Source of the DNA: Turbatrix aceti
Lineage: Eukaryota > Nematoda > Chromadorea > Rhabditida > Panagrolaimidae
DNA: 64,000 nucleotides
Direction: 5' to 3'
Assembly: GCA_963969345.1 (NCBI GenBank)
Contig: OZ017767.1
Location: forward strand, 9,179,547-9,243,546
The position numbers were made by a program, and so were the translations under genes. Shown here in pieces: positions 1 through 8,841 of the stretch. The notes below the pieces were generated by a model that did not search any database, was not told where the DNA came from, and saw only the letters and a list, made by a program, of their open reading frames with translations. How positions within the stretch are numbered: the stretch's first letter is position 1; every line of letters begins with the position of its first letter.

Positions 1-116
1 TCTGTAATCTGATCTGAATTTTGTGTGATCTGATCTGGATTATCTGTGATCTGACCTGATCTTATCTGATCTTTGAGCAGATCTGATCCGAAAAGTGTTC
101 TGATCTGCCATCTCTG
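1..116. mobile_element. right end of a hAT-like MITE built of GATCT repeats
   Basis: The first 116 bases are a degenerate run of GATCT/GATCTG words that ends in GCCATCTCTG. That end is the reverse complement of CAGAGATGGC, the terminal inverted repeat of the intact hAT-like element at 22702-23335. The left end lies outside the window, so the target-site duplication cannot be tested. Family assignment rests only on the terminal ten bases. Confidence 0.4.
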
Positions 117-762
117 TTGCAGATACCTCACATTTATGCGATTTTCCAAATATAAAATTATTAAAAAATTGTAAAAACGATTAACCAAACATATCCGATT
201 TTTAGATTTTTTTTTCATTTTTTTTGTTTATTTTTTCAACATTCCCAGCATACAGATTTATCAGATTTTTGAAGTTCAGATCAGCTCAAATAAAATTAAA
301 CAAAAAAACACAAATATGGATTTTTGCAGTTCAGAAATCTGATTTATCTTTCTTGGATATTTGAAAATGATCTGATTTGGCATCACTGATCTGTTGAGTT
401 TTGTAAACAAATCAATGTCATGCCATGTATGTAATAATTTTTTTTTACATAGTAAAATGTACTTTGGAAACGCACACATGTTGCAATCATGTTTGTCGGG
501 TTAATTTTTCAAAAAACGTCAGCTTGAATCGTTCTTTTGTCTCAGTTGTAACAAACGTGTCTAATTTATTGCATCAAGATCAATAAATATCGACAGTTCA
601 GTTTCTTTCACTATTTATGATTTTTTTGTCATTGAAATTCACCGAATGATGAATAAACAACGTTTGTTCACGTCACTGTTGATAGAAGCAATTTGTAATG
701 ATGGATCACAAAACCGATCACCGTCAACCCCGATAAACAGGTTAACCATCACCGGAGTGTAC
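117..762. other. intergenic, no gene seen
   Basis: AT-rich spacer. Around 245-390 there are further GATTT/GATCTG words, and a GGCATCACTG end near 380-389 could be another worn hAT terminus, but no matching left end or duplication was found. No coding exon with plausible splice sites is visible. Confidence 0.5.
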
Positions 763-770
763 TATATATA
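763..770 (+). promoter_or_regulatory. TATA box of the 841 gene
   Basis: TATATATA lies 71 bp upstream of the ATG at 841. The other secreted-peptide genes of this cluster also have a TATA element, mostly 50-75 bp upstream of their ATG. Confidence 0.6.
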
Positions 771-840
771 TGGCTAGCCAACGTTACACGTACTTCATTG
801 GCAGTATCGTCTGTTTTTCACCCCGTTTATTTTTTTCATC

Positions 841-1164
841 ATGAGAACCTACTTTGTTGTCATCCTTGCCATTCTCTTTGTTGTCGCCGTTAACGCTCAA
901 TTTGGCGGTGAATTTGGCGGCCGCGGTGGCGGATTCGGAGGCGAAGGAGGCCGTGGCGGTGAATTCGGTGGCGAAGGAGGCCGTGGTGGTGGATTCGGTG
1001 GCGAAGGAGGTCGCGGTGGATTCGGTGGCGAAGGCGGCCGAGGCGGTGGATTTGGCGGCGAAGGCGGCCGAGGCGGTGGATTCGGTGGAGAAGGAGGTCG
1101 CGGTGGAGAATTCGGCGGATTTGGCGGCAACGGCGGTGGATTCGGCGGCGGATTCGGTCGTTAA
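841..1164 (+). CDS. small secreted Gly-rich protein (107 aa)
   Basis: Single-exon gene for a 107-residue protein. Residues 1-19 form a signal peptide (MRTYFVVILAILFVVAVNA), with cleavage likely before QFGG. The rest is a low-complexity repeat of GGFGGEGGRG type, about nine imperfect copies, ending in Gly-Phe-Gly-Arg. It has a TATA box 71 bp upstream, and an AATAAA signal near 1268 follows the stop. Gly-rich secreted repeats of this kind occur in nematode cuticle-associated and antimicrobial-type peptides, but no specific family can be assigned. The C-terminal FGR resembles the GR(K/R) ends of the neighbouring genes. The long Ser/Thr/Ala-rich and Pro-rich reading frames on either strand here are repeat shadows. 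Confidence 0.8.
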   Translation: MRTYFVVILAILFVVAVNAQFGGEFGGRGGGFGGEGGRGGEFGGEGGRGGGFGGEGGRGGFGGEGGRGGGFGGEGGRGGGFGGEGGRGGEFGGFGGNGGGFGGGFGR

Positions 1165-2001
1165 AACCGTTTTTCTCAAAATCCACTGATTGTCATGTTT
1201 TACAAAAAAATCAACATTTTGCCAGAATCTCTTGTACTGATTGATTGTTTCTTTACTGTGTTTATGAAATAAAAATTTAAAAAAATTGATTGTATTGGTG
1301 TATCGTATCGTAAACCTGGGAATCACAATAATCGTTCAGTGTAACGATCAAAAAGTAGCAGAAATACAAACTTGAGCAAAAATTTGGTAGCAGGAATCAT
1401 AAATAATTTTTATCTGCTGAAAAAAAACATAAAAAATGTTCTTCTGAAAAAAACTCATGAATACACAAAAACAAAACATAAAATCAAAGACAGTCTTTTA
1501 ACAGTTTGATTGGGAAGATGTAATCATAAAAAATCAGTGGAAAAAAAAGTTATAACAGAGTTGTATTTTTTGTACAGATGTTACAAAAATTGAAGTTAAA
1601 ATCGACTTTGGTACATAAATTAAATCATCCGGCGTAAAAATAAACAACTCGTTTAGCGTTTTCTACAAATTTTACGTCGATACATTTATCTTTAAGTTTG
1701 CATCTAAAAAACTTCCGCGTTTGAAGGAAGATATTCTTTAACAGCCAGATTTACTACGATATATTTTTTTATCGTCCGACCAAAGTACGATCAAACTAAA
1801 ACGCATAATGATTAATGAATTTGTTTTAAAACAAAATGGTAACATTGTATATCACTGTTTCCAAAAAGGTGTATCACCGTTTCCAATGGTGTAACCTAGA
1901 TGATGCGTAAATCATGGCAACCATGTATATCAGAATGACATTCTTGATTAAACGAATGCGCAATGCTTACAGACATCAAGAAAACCGGTTTCAAACCAAA
2001 G
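1165..2001. other. intergenic, no gene seen
   Basis: AT-rich spacer with the polyadenylation region of the preceding gene at its left end. No coding exon or repeat with clear ends was recognised. Confidence 0.6.
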
Positions 2002-2008
2002 TATAAAA
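2002..2008 (+). promoter_or_regulatory. TATA box of the 2055 gene
   Basis: TATAAAA lies 53 bp upstream of the chosen ATG at 2055. This spacing supports that start over the in-frame upstream codon at 2028. Confidence 0.6.
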
Positions 2009-2054
2009 TGCGAGTAAAAATTAAAGGGTGTCAGACTGCCAGGGTCATTACAAC

Positions 2055-2331
2055 ATGAGATTCTTTGGACTTTTTGTCGTCGTGCTTGCCGTCCTCTGCG
2101 CCGTTGCCACCGCACAGTTTGGTGGTGGACCGGTTGCAAACTTGGAATTCGAACGAGAACGACTGCGAGCTGAAGAGCATGCCGTCGGCCGTGAAGAGCG
2201 ACGTGAAGAGCGACGCGAAGAATTCGGCGGTGGATTCGGTGGACCTGGTGGATTTGGTGGACCTGGTGGATTTGGACGTAAGGATAACGTAAAGCATTAT
2301 TTATAGTTTTATGATTTTTTCAGGTCGTTGA
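2055..2331 (+). CDS. small secreted protein with GGFGGP repeats, 2 exons
   Basis: Exon 1 is 2055-2277 and exon 2 is 2324-2331, joined across a 46-bp intron (gtaagg...ttttttcag). The start is the ATG beginning MRFFGLFVVVLAVLCAVATA, a clear signal peptide of about 20 residues. The mature part has a charged Arg/Glu-rich middle (REERREERREE) and a Gly-Phe-Gly-Gly-Pro tail. Splicing ends the protein in GFGRR, matching the GRR and GRKK ends of the 3056-6278 genes, whereas reading through the intron would give an unrelated tail. That match is the main reason for calling the intron. The role is unknown: a secreted Gly-rich peptide, possibly cuticle or defence related. Confidence 0.7.
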
Positions 2332-2979
2332 GCCTTGATTTCTGTTGACAACCCGAAGTGAAGATTCTTATTTAGTTTCGCTTTTACAATCTGGCGTTTA
2401 TTTTTTTGTCATGATTTTGCGATTAATTGAATAAAGAATTGTTTTGGTACACTATTTATAAGTAAATTCTAAAATAGGGTCAGCCGGTTTTTTAAGGCCG
2501 ATTTTAAATTTGCAAGAACTTACAAACAACAATAAAAACAGAAACAAAAACAATTTTTTATTATTATTTTTTACATTTTGAACCGTAGTTTATGTTTCTG
2601 AATATTTAGTTAGTGCTAAAAAACACTGTTTTCACAAAACGAAATACAACAATTTTTTTTGAAAATCGTTTTTTCTTGTTGAAGATCTGCAAATTTTTGA
2701 ACACGTCACATCACGTTCAAAACACAGCAGGCAGACGTATTTACTCACCGAGAAACAAAAATGTGCAAAACAACAAAAAAACGAGATATTTATTTACTGA
2801 TAACTTTTGCCGTCCTTGAACATTGAAATTCTTATCCAGTTTCGCTACGTCAAAATAGTTGAAGGAATGCCCAATGTTGTCGTATTTTTGTCAAATAAAA
2901 AACAATTTGGTTGAATTCCCGCAATCAAACAAGTATTATTAAACCAGAGATCAGATTGTAAACAATCCGTGAAACTTGG
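2332..2979. other. intergenic with duplicated promoter module
   Basis: No gene seen. From about 2805 a stretch beginning near 'gccgtccttgaacattgaaat' recurs upstream of the 4003 and 5420 genes, so this is the left copy of a promoter module duplicated with the small-peptide genes. Confidence 0.5.
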
Positions 2980-2987
2980 TATATAAG
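2980..2987 (+). promoter_or_regulatory. TATA box of the 3056 gene
   Basis: TATATAAG followed by AAACA. The same TATATAAGAAACA block occurs upstream of the 4003 gene and upstream of the LINE insertion before the 5420 gene. Confidence 0.65.
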
Positions 2988-3055
2988 AAACACTCGGATA
3001 TATCAAATTTTGCTATCTACGGTAGTATACAACTTAACTTGACGTACATATAATC

Positions 3056-3277
3056 ATGAACTTCTTCGCATTCCTTCTCGTCGTCCTTGCCTTCATCGTC
3101 GGAACCATGGCTCAACTCCAGGGAGGCGTTGGAGCCAATCCTCAAGGCGGCATGTCAGGTGCTGGCATGGGCGCTGGAGCTGGAGCACCTGTCGGAGGTG
3201 GTGTTGGTAAGTCCGAAATTTAAAAATGTATGTTTTTTTTCTAATGTTGTTTTTTAGGCCTCGGAGGTAAGAAGTAA
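3056..3277 (+). CDS. small secreted peptide MNFFAF family, 56 aa, 2 exons
   Basis: Exon 1 is 3056-3206 and exon 2 is 3258-3277, with a 51-bp intron (gtaagt...ttttttag) in phase 1. The product has a signal peptide MNFFAFLLVVLAFIVGTMAQ followed by about 36 residues rich in Gly, Ala and Met, ending GGVGLGGKK. It is a tandem paralog of the genes at 4003 and 5420: the 151-bp first exon has the same length in all three. In this copy the Arg of the C-terminal GRKK is replaced by Gly (GGKK). It is too short for a simple ORF scan, but exon length, intron phase and promoter are conserved across the paralogs. The role is unknown. Size and composition suit an antimicrobial-type or cuticle peptide. Confidence 0.75.
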
Positions 3278-3947
3278 GTGGGTGGCTTACAACGAAACTT
3301 ACAACGACTACGGCATCTTGCATTTTAATGAATACCATACTGTGTTGAACACCTTGGACTAATAGTACATATTGTATGCATTTTGTCGTAATTCTTGTGA
3401 TTGTGTGATTGTCAAATAAATGATCGAAATTGATTAAATGTGTTTGTATCTGGCAAAACAAAAAATTTACAATATAATAAATGTTCATTGTATATGAATA
3501 TATGTAAATAATATATTTAAAACGAATGAAACACAATTGGATTTTTTGTATGGGTTATATTTTAGTCATTATGGCGCCAGGCGCTGCAGCTTCTTTTTGT
3601 TATCTCGGGCACTTTTTTGTATCTTCTTTTGTTCATTTTTCGAAAAAGTAAAAAAACAAAAAAAAATGTGGAAAATACAGTTTTTGATGCAATTGATTTC
3701 TTGGTTAATAAAACCACAACAGGTAAACTAAAAAACAAAATTTACAAAACACCCAAATATAACCGGACACTGCCTGAAAGGTGTGGCTTTCCTTAAACGT
3801 AGAAATTTTTCACGTCAAAATTGTTGTCGTAGGCTATAGTTAACAGTTGCAAGAAATGGATGACAATTCGCCCAATTTTCCAAACTTATGTAGCAAAACA
3901 CGTCATTCAGACCAGAGATGAGATTGTCAACAATGCGACGGATTGGG

Positions 3948-3955
3948 TATATAAG
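3948..3955 (+). promoter_or_regulatory. TATA box of the 4003 gene
   Basis: TATATAAG lies 55 bp upstream of the ATG. It is preceded at about 3911-3934 by the conserved block ACCAGAGATGAGATTGTCAA that also precedes the TATA boxes of the 3056 and 5420 genes. Confidence 0.65.
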
Positions 3956-4002
3956 AAACATTGCTCTTGGATAATTATTCGTCCGCCAACGATCGCATAA
4001 TC

Positions 4003-4229
4003 ATGAACTTCTTTGCATTCCTTCTCGTTGTCTTCGTCCTCATCGTCGGAACAATGGCTCAGTTCCAGGGACGCGTTGGAGCCAATCCTAATGCCAACTT
4101 GGGAGCCGGAGGTGTTAATGCAGGCCTTCGAGTCCCGGTCAACGGTGGTGTTGGTAAGCTGAGAACTTGAAAGTGTACATAGATATTGTAATATTGCGTT
4201 GTTTTTTAGGCCTCGGACGTAAGAAGTAA
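4003..4229 (+). CDS. small secreted peptide MNFFAF family, 56 aa, 2 exons
   Basis: Exon 1 is 4003-4153 and exon 2 is 4210-4229, with a 56-bp phase-1 intron. The signal peptide (residues 1-19 or 20, ending ...IVGTMAQ) is nearly identical to that of its paralogs. The mature part has ANPNANLGAGG and a C-terminal GGVGLGRKK, in which the last exon supplies only LGRKK. A Gly followed by basic residues at a secreted peptide's C terminus is compatible with basic-residue trimming and amidation, as known for neuropeptides and some antimicrobial peptides. This is inference. TATA box and upstream block are shared with the neighbours. Confidence 0.78.
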
Positions 4230-4734
4230 GCATACGACAACGACTTCGGCATGTCAAATTTAAATTTAGTAATATTGATGTAAAAGGATAACGTACATAT
4301 GCATGTTTTGTCGTAATTTTTATAATTTGGTAATTGAAAAATAAATAATTGAAGTTGATGACACTTGTCTTGCACAAAAAACACAAGCGATGAACACACA
4401 TTTTCTAAACGCTGCTGCGCGCGGCGCCGTGGCTTCCTTATCATTCGTGTTATCAAAAAACGAGTAAAAGGACTGTTGTATACGTTCAGTGTAAACTCAA
4501 AAGCAAAACTAACAATCAAGGAATGCCTCTTTTTTTAAAAACTTCGAGTGCAGATAACGATATCCAAAATATTGCAGTCCAGCTTTTTTTGAGTCAAAGA
4601 TACGATAAAAAACAAGTTGTTACAGTCTTTCTATTGCATTTTTCTGACAATATTTTCATTATCCCGTCGCCATCGTTGTCACAAAAACAAATGAAAAAAT
4701 TGGAAACGAACTGATAATATAAGTTGATGGAGTC

Positions 4735-4826
4735 GACTTTCGTCGATTTTGGCGTCGACTCTATCGACTCCGACTCAAGAGTTGGAGTCAGAGTCGGAGT
4801 CAAAAATTTTGACATGCGTTACACTG
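4735..4826. repeat. GACTC/GAGTC oligomer cluster, likely MITE remnant
   Basis: Dense degenerate GACTC, GAGTC and GTCGAC words. The right end reads GCGTTACACTG, so the element end in reverse would begin CAGTG, like the intact hAT-type GACTC element at 13453-13848. No left terminus or 8-bp duplication was found, so this is at best a truncated relative. Confidence 0.4.
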
Positions 4827-5189
4827 GTTCACACCCGTAAAACTCACTTTCGTTAAATGCCGTAAGCAAAATATGAAAAATATGTTCTCATTTCAGTCAG
4901 CGAACACCTTTTTGTCAATAAAACCACAACAGATATGTAGACGGAATAACAAAAATTTACAAAACAACTAAATATAACCAGACATTGACTGATGGGTGTT
5001 GCCGTCCTTGAACACTGAATTTTTTATCAAACAGTTTGACTACGTCAATTTGTTTTTGTATGCTAAAGTTATCGTTTGTTTTGCAAAATCGAAGACAATT
5101 TGCCTAATTTTTTGTACTCAATCAGGCGAATTGTTGCAAAACACGTCATCTTGACCAGAGATGAGGTTGTCAACAATTTTTAGACTTGG

Positions 5190-5197
5190 TATATAAG
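5190..5197 (+). promoter_or_regulatory. TATA box of the 5420 gene, displaced by a LINE insertion
   Basis: TATATAAG in the same TATATAAGAAACATT context as its paralogs, but 230 bp upstream of the ATG instead of 55 bp because of the insertion at 5205-5367. Confidence 0.6.
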
Positions 5198-5204
5198 AAA
5201 CATT

Positions 5205-5367
5205 CAACAAGACGAAAACCAGACCACAGCAACGATGGGAAGAAGAAATCGCGCCCAAAACGAATCGAGACATTTACACCTACGTGGACATCATTTGTGC
5301 CTCCTAACATCTGGTCTAATGATAACTAACCACTGAGTAATGGTGAAATAAATAAATAAATAAATAA
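5205..5367 (+). mobile_element. LINE-B, 5'-truncated 3' end fragment (163 bp)
   Basis: Last 163 bp of a non-LTR retrotransposon, in sense orientation, ending in an (AAAT)n tail. It matches the reverse complement of the 8842-9120 part of the larger copy. The perfect 12-bp target-site duplication ATAAGAAACATT flanks it (5193-5204 and 5368-5379). The insertion lies immediately 3' of the TATA box of the 5420 gene. The encoded fragment is the C-terminal tail of the reverse-transcriptase polyprotein. Confidence 0.85.
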
Positions 5368-5419
5368 ATAAGAAACATTGCACTCGGATAATTATTCGTC
5401 TGCCAACGATCGCATAATT

Positions 5420-5641
5420 ATGAACTTCTTCGCATTCCTTCTCGTCGTCTTCGCCTTTATCGTCGGAACCATGGCTCAATTCCAGGGAAGCTTGGGAGCC
5501 AATCCTAATGCTAACTTGGGAGCCGGAGGTGTTCAGGCAGGCCTTGGAGTTCCGCTCAGCGGAGGTGTTGGTAAGTTTGGGACATGAAAATGTATATGAA
5601 TATTGTAATGTTGTTTTTTAGGTTTGGGACGTAAGAAGTAA
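5420..5641 (+). CDS. small secreted peptide MNFFAF family, 56 aa, 2 exons
   Basis: Exon 1 is 5420-5570 and exon 2 is 5622-5641, with a 51-bp phase-1 intron. Signal peptide MNFFAFLLVVFAFIVGTMAQ, then a Gly/Asn/Ala-rich mature peptide ending LGRKK. Coding sequence and splice sites are intact and closely match the 4003 gene. Its promoter is altered: a LINE-B fragment with a 12-bp duplication has been inserted between the TATA box and the region where transcription would start. Whether the gene is still expressed cannot be read from sequence. The A/T-rich LINE tail next to the duplicated site could serve as a substitute TATA-like element. Confidence 0.75.
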
Positions 5642-6006
5642 GCGGATGGCTTACAATGAAGGCTTCATCACCTTGAATTTTTAACCAAAACACTTTGATG
5701 ATTAATTACATTCAATTTAACATCTGATTTTTTTGTCGTAACTTTTGTGACACTGTGATAAATAAATAAATAAATAATTTAAACTGATTAAACCTGTCAG
5801 AACAAAAAATTTCTGCCCGCGTATTTGTATTTGAAAGTCGCAAATGACGCTCATCACCTGTCCCGTGAGCATCATACAAAACAGGTAAAACAAAATTAAT
5901 TAACCCTGACCTTATTTGGTCTATCGCCGCTGCCGCCGCCTTTTTTGTCTTTCTCCAATCGGAAACGGAAATCATCATGCAGTAATCGTGAAAAAACAAC
6001 GTCTAC

Positions 6007-6013
6007 TATAAAA
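6007..6013 (+). promoter_or_regulatory. TATA box of the 6060 gene
   Basis: CTATAAAACGCA lies 53 bp upstream of the ATG. The same CACTATAAAACGCA context precedes the 6915 copy, and a weaker version precedes the 8081 gene. A shared TCCCGTGAGCATCATA block lies about 150-200 bp further upstream in the 6060 and 8081 genes (about 5861 and 7875). Confidence 0.6.
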
Positions 6014-6059
6014 CGCAATCAGAGCCAATACAATCTGCGCTGGGTAATCATCTACAGAC

Positions 6060-6278
6060 ATGAAGGTCTTTGCCGTCGTCCTCTTCTTCGTCGTCCTGCT
6101 TGTCGGCATCATGGCCCAAGGCTCACGCAGCGGTTTTGGTTCTGCCAATTCCAAAACAGGAAGCAAGCAGTCTGGAAATATTGAATTCCCGTCCAATAAC
6201 TTTAAGTGTAAGTTTAGGATTTTTTATGACGGAAACAAAGGTGTTTTTTTTGCAGCCCGCGGAATTGGTCGACGATGA
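6060..6278 (+). CDS. small secreted peptide MKVF family, 56 aa, 2 exons
   Basis: Exon 1 is 6060-6207 and exon 2 is 6256-6278, with a 48-bp phase-1 intron (gtaagt...ttttgcag). The signal peptide is MKVFAVVLFFVVLLVGIMAQ. The mature part is polar (GSRSGFGSANSKTGSKQSG...), and exon 2 supplies RGIGRR. The gene architecture, with one phase-1 intron just before a short basic last exon, equals that of the MNFFAF genes although the mature sequence differs. The end IGRR again has Gly followed by two Arg. Function unknown; secreted peptide. Confidence 0.75.
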   Translation: MKVFAVVLFFVVLLVGIMAQGSRSGFGSANSKTGSKQSGNIEFPSNNFKCKFRIFYDGNKGVFFAARGIGRR

Positions 6279-6861
6279 ACTAACTAAAATTGAAAGCTGA
6301 CAACGAAAACAAGTTCTGCAGTTTTTATTGAGATTCTTCGTTGTCTTGAATTCACGTGTTTTAGCTTCGAGATAAACAGTTTGTCGATGCGTAATTGATT
6401 TTTTGGGAATACGAAACGAAACAAAAAATCTGTTAACTGAAAAATAATATCAAAGTATTCAAAAAATAAGCGGGCAAAAGCGAAATGAATTCTATCTATC
6501 ATGAAATTCATTTACGTGTTGTTTTTTTGTAGTTTTCATATGTCTTTGTAGAAAGTTGTGTTTTTGTGCGAAATGATTGTTTAAAACACATCGATGCAAC
6601 ATTGAAAAACGTAGGCATGTTTTGTCGTAAATTTTGTGAATTTGTGATCAGAAAAAATGAAAGCGATAAAACCTGTCTGAAAGCGATAAGAATTCTTGCA
6701 AGAAAATTCTGACAATAAGTATTCTAAGTACACAAGTCCCCTTAACCTACTAAATAACTCGATCTTTCATCGCCTGTTTTTCACTTTCTAGAGCATCCGG
6801 AAACGGGTTATAATATAGTGATCTTGAAACTGATAATCACGTACCGAATAAAAAAATTCAC

Positions 6862-6868
6862 TATAAAA
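6862..6868 (+). promoter_or_regulatory. TATA box of the decayed 6915 copy
   Basis: CACTATAAAACGCAG lies 53 bp upstream of the ATG. An ACTGATAA (GATA-type) word lies at about 6829, the motif used in intestinal genes of nematodes, though one occurrence proves nothing. Confidence 0.5.
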
Positions 6869-6914
6869 CGCAGTCAAAAGCAACGTGATCTGCTACGCTG
6901 GATAATCAAAAGAC

Positions 6915-7128
6915 ATGAAGGTCTTTGTCGTTGTTCTATTTTTTCTTGCTCTGCTAATCGGAACCATGGCTAAGAAAGGCGATAACGCTTTCGGTCTTGT
7001 GAACCCCAAAACATTTGGCAAACCGTTGGGAAACTCCAAACATCCATGAAGGTTTGATTGATACATAAAATTTTGATGACAGTAACAAAGTTGTTTTTTT
7101 TGCAGATATTGAAGTTGATTGACGATGA
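6915..7128 (+). pseudogene. decayed copy of the MKVF secreted-peptide gene
   Basis: The signal peptide MKVFVVVLFFLALLIGTMAK and promoter are intact, but the frame stops at 7047-7049 after 44 residues (..NSKHP then stop), where the intact 8081 gene continues with HR. The second exon region (from 7106, after tttttttgcag) is recognisable by alignment to the 6060 gene, yet its RGIGRR codons have mutated to a non-basic sequence. It could still make a 44-residue secreted peptide, but it has lost the conserved C-terminal module. Confidence 0.6.
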
Positions 7129-8027
7129 ACAAACTAAAAGCTGGCAACGAAAATAATTCTGCAATTCTTTATTGATTTTCTTCGTTGTTTTGAAATTAAT
7201 TGTTTTAATTTCGAGATAAACAGTTTGTCGGTATATGCAACGCTTTTGGTTTTTTTGGGCAAGATAAAGAATGCAATGTACAAAAAAATCAGTTGACTAA
7301 AAAAACATCAAAATACAAAGCAGGTACTCAAATAAATATATTCAATGTAATGTATGTATATGAATATTTGTAATTGCTTGTACACTTGAATGTATACGTA
7401 AGTGATAATACAATTATTTATAAGAAAGTTAGGTAACTAAAAATTATTGCGTTGAGCATAACTGAATTTTGGCATACACGATACATATTGTACTGAACAA
7501 ACTTACATATGTTACTGCATGCATTCAAATATTATTTGAAAACTAACGACAACGATCGCTTTCTGTGCTTATGACACCTTAGTGCCGTACATACATACAA
7601 CAGAGAGGAAACGCACAGGCCAAATTTGGCGGGAGCTTAGCATACATGCACTCGATGTTTGTGCCAATTTTTGAAAAAATAACAACCGAGTAAATTGGGG
7701 CAAAACGGAGCTAAAGTAAATTTCCGGTCATTTTTAGAGCCTGGTCGTAACTCTTGTTTGTATAAGCAAAAAAATAATTGAAAGTGATTAAACCTGTCTT
7801 TTTGCAGAACAAGAAAATTCTATGCACACAGTTTGAATTGTACCGATGTCGCCAATGGCGTTTATAACCAGTCCCGTGAGCATCATACTAAAAATGTCAA
7901 AATATAGTAATTTACTCTTCTAACCTAAATAGATAACTCGGTCCTTTATCGCATTTTGTTCACTTTCATCATCCGGAAACCGGTCATAATGTAGTAAACG
8001 TAGTGATCGTTGGAAAACAATGTTCAC
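7129..8027. other. intergenic, no gene seen
   Basis: AT-rich spacer. From about 7840 the promoter module shared with the 6060 gene (TCCCGTGAGCATCATA, then CATCCGGAAAC) begins. Nothing else was recognised. Confidence 0.5.
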
Positions 8028-8035
8028 TATATAAT
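8028..8035 (+). promoter_or_regulatory. TATA box of the 8081 gene
   Basis: CACTATATAATGCAG lies 53 bp upstream of the ATG, at the same position as in its paralogs. Confidence 0.55.
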
Positions 8036-8080
8036 GCAGAAAGAAGCGATGTGATCAGCTGTGCTGGATAATCTAGAAAC

Positions 8081-8362
8081 ATGAAGATCTCCATCGTCGT
8101 ACTTTTTTTCTTTGCTCTGCTTGTTGGCACTATGGCTAAGAACTTTATCCCCAAATCTGCTGGCGACCCTCAAGATTTTGGCCAACAGTTGGCTAACGCT
8201 AAACATCCACATCGTAATTTTTTCGCCAAAGCGTTAGGCAACAAACAGTTCACAAACTCCAAACAAGCAACAAATTCAAAGCGTAGGTTTTGTTTGGGGA
8301 AAATTTTGATGATGGTAAGAAAATTGTTTTTTTTTGCAGATCATGGCCATGGACGTGACTAA
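8081..8362 (+). CDS. small secreted peptide MKVF family, 74 aa, 2 exons
   Basis: Exon 1 is 8081-8282 and exon 2 is 8340-8362, with a 57-bp phase-1 intron. The signal peptide is MKISIVVLFFFALLVGTMAK. The mature region is longer than in the 6060 gene and contains an internal near-duplication of Lys/Asn/Ser-rich text (KQFTNSKQATNSK). Exon 2 supplies HGHGRD, so the Gly-Arg is kept but the last basic residue is Asp. Same intron phase and position relative to the stop as the neighbours. Function unknown. Confidence 0.7.
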   Translation: MKISIVVLFFFALLVGTMAKNFIPKSAGDPQDFGQQLANAKHPHRNFFAKALGNKQFTNSKQATNSKRRFCLGKILMMVRKLFFFADHGHGRD

Positions 8363-8841
8363 ACTTGCACAAATTATTCTATGTAAAGCTGGCAGCGAAA
8401 ACAAATTCTGCAGTTTATATTGATAAATATTGTTCGTTGCTTCGATTTCTATTTATATTTCAAACTTCGATAAACAGTTTGCCGATGCAATTTGTCATGT
8501 CATTGATTTTTTTGGAGTCAAGATAAAAATTGGAATACAAGTGAAGGTGTTATATCAATGCAAAAAAGTCTATTGACTGAATAAGAATATCGAAAATAAA
8601 ACAGAATGTCTAATAGTGTGTTATCGAAATATGATCATGTAAGACTCTAAATACTTCAATATCAGCACATGTATTTATACCAATGCACATACCAATGTAA
8701 TGTTTATTTAAAAAAGTCTGGCAAGTGCAAAAATAAAGCTATAATATTACATACATTCGGCACTTTCTGCCAAGCTGCTTGTATTGAACAACATATAACT
8801 TTAAGAATGTCTTCGCGTTAGATATGAAGTAAAATCTATGT
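8363..8841. other. intergenic, no gene seen
   Basis: AT-rich spacer downstream of the secreted-peptide cluster. No features were recognised apart from the target-site copy AAAATCTATGT at 8831-8841. Confidence 0.6.

Noticed and set aside
784..1326. Ser/Thr/Ala-rich and Pro-rich frames opposite the Gly-rich gene
   Set aside because: Shadows of the GGN repeat codons of the 841 gene; no signal peptide or promoter.
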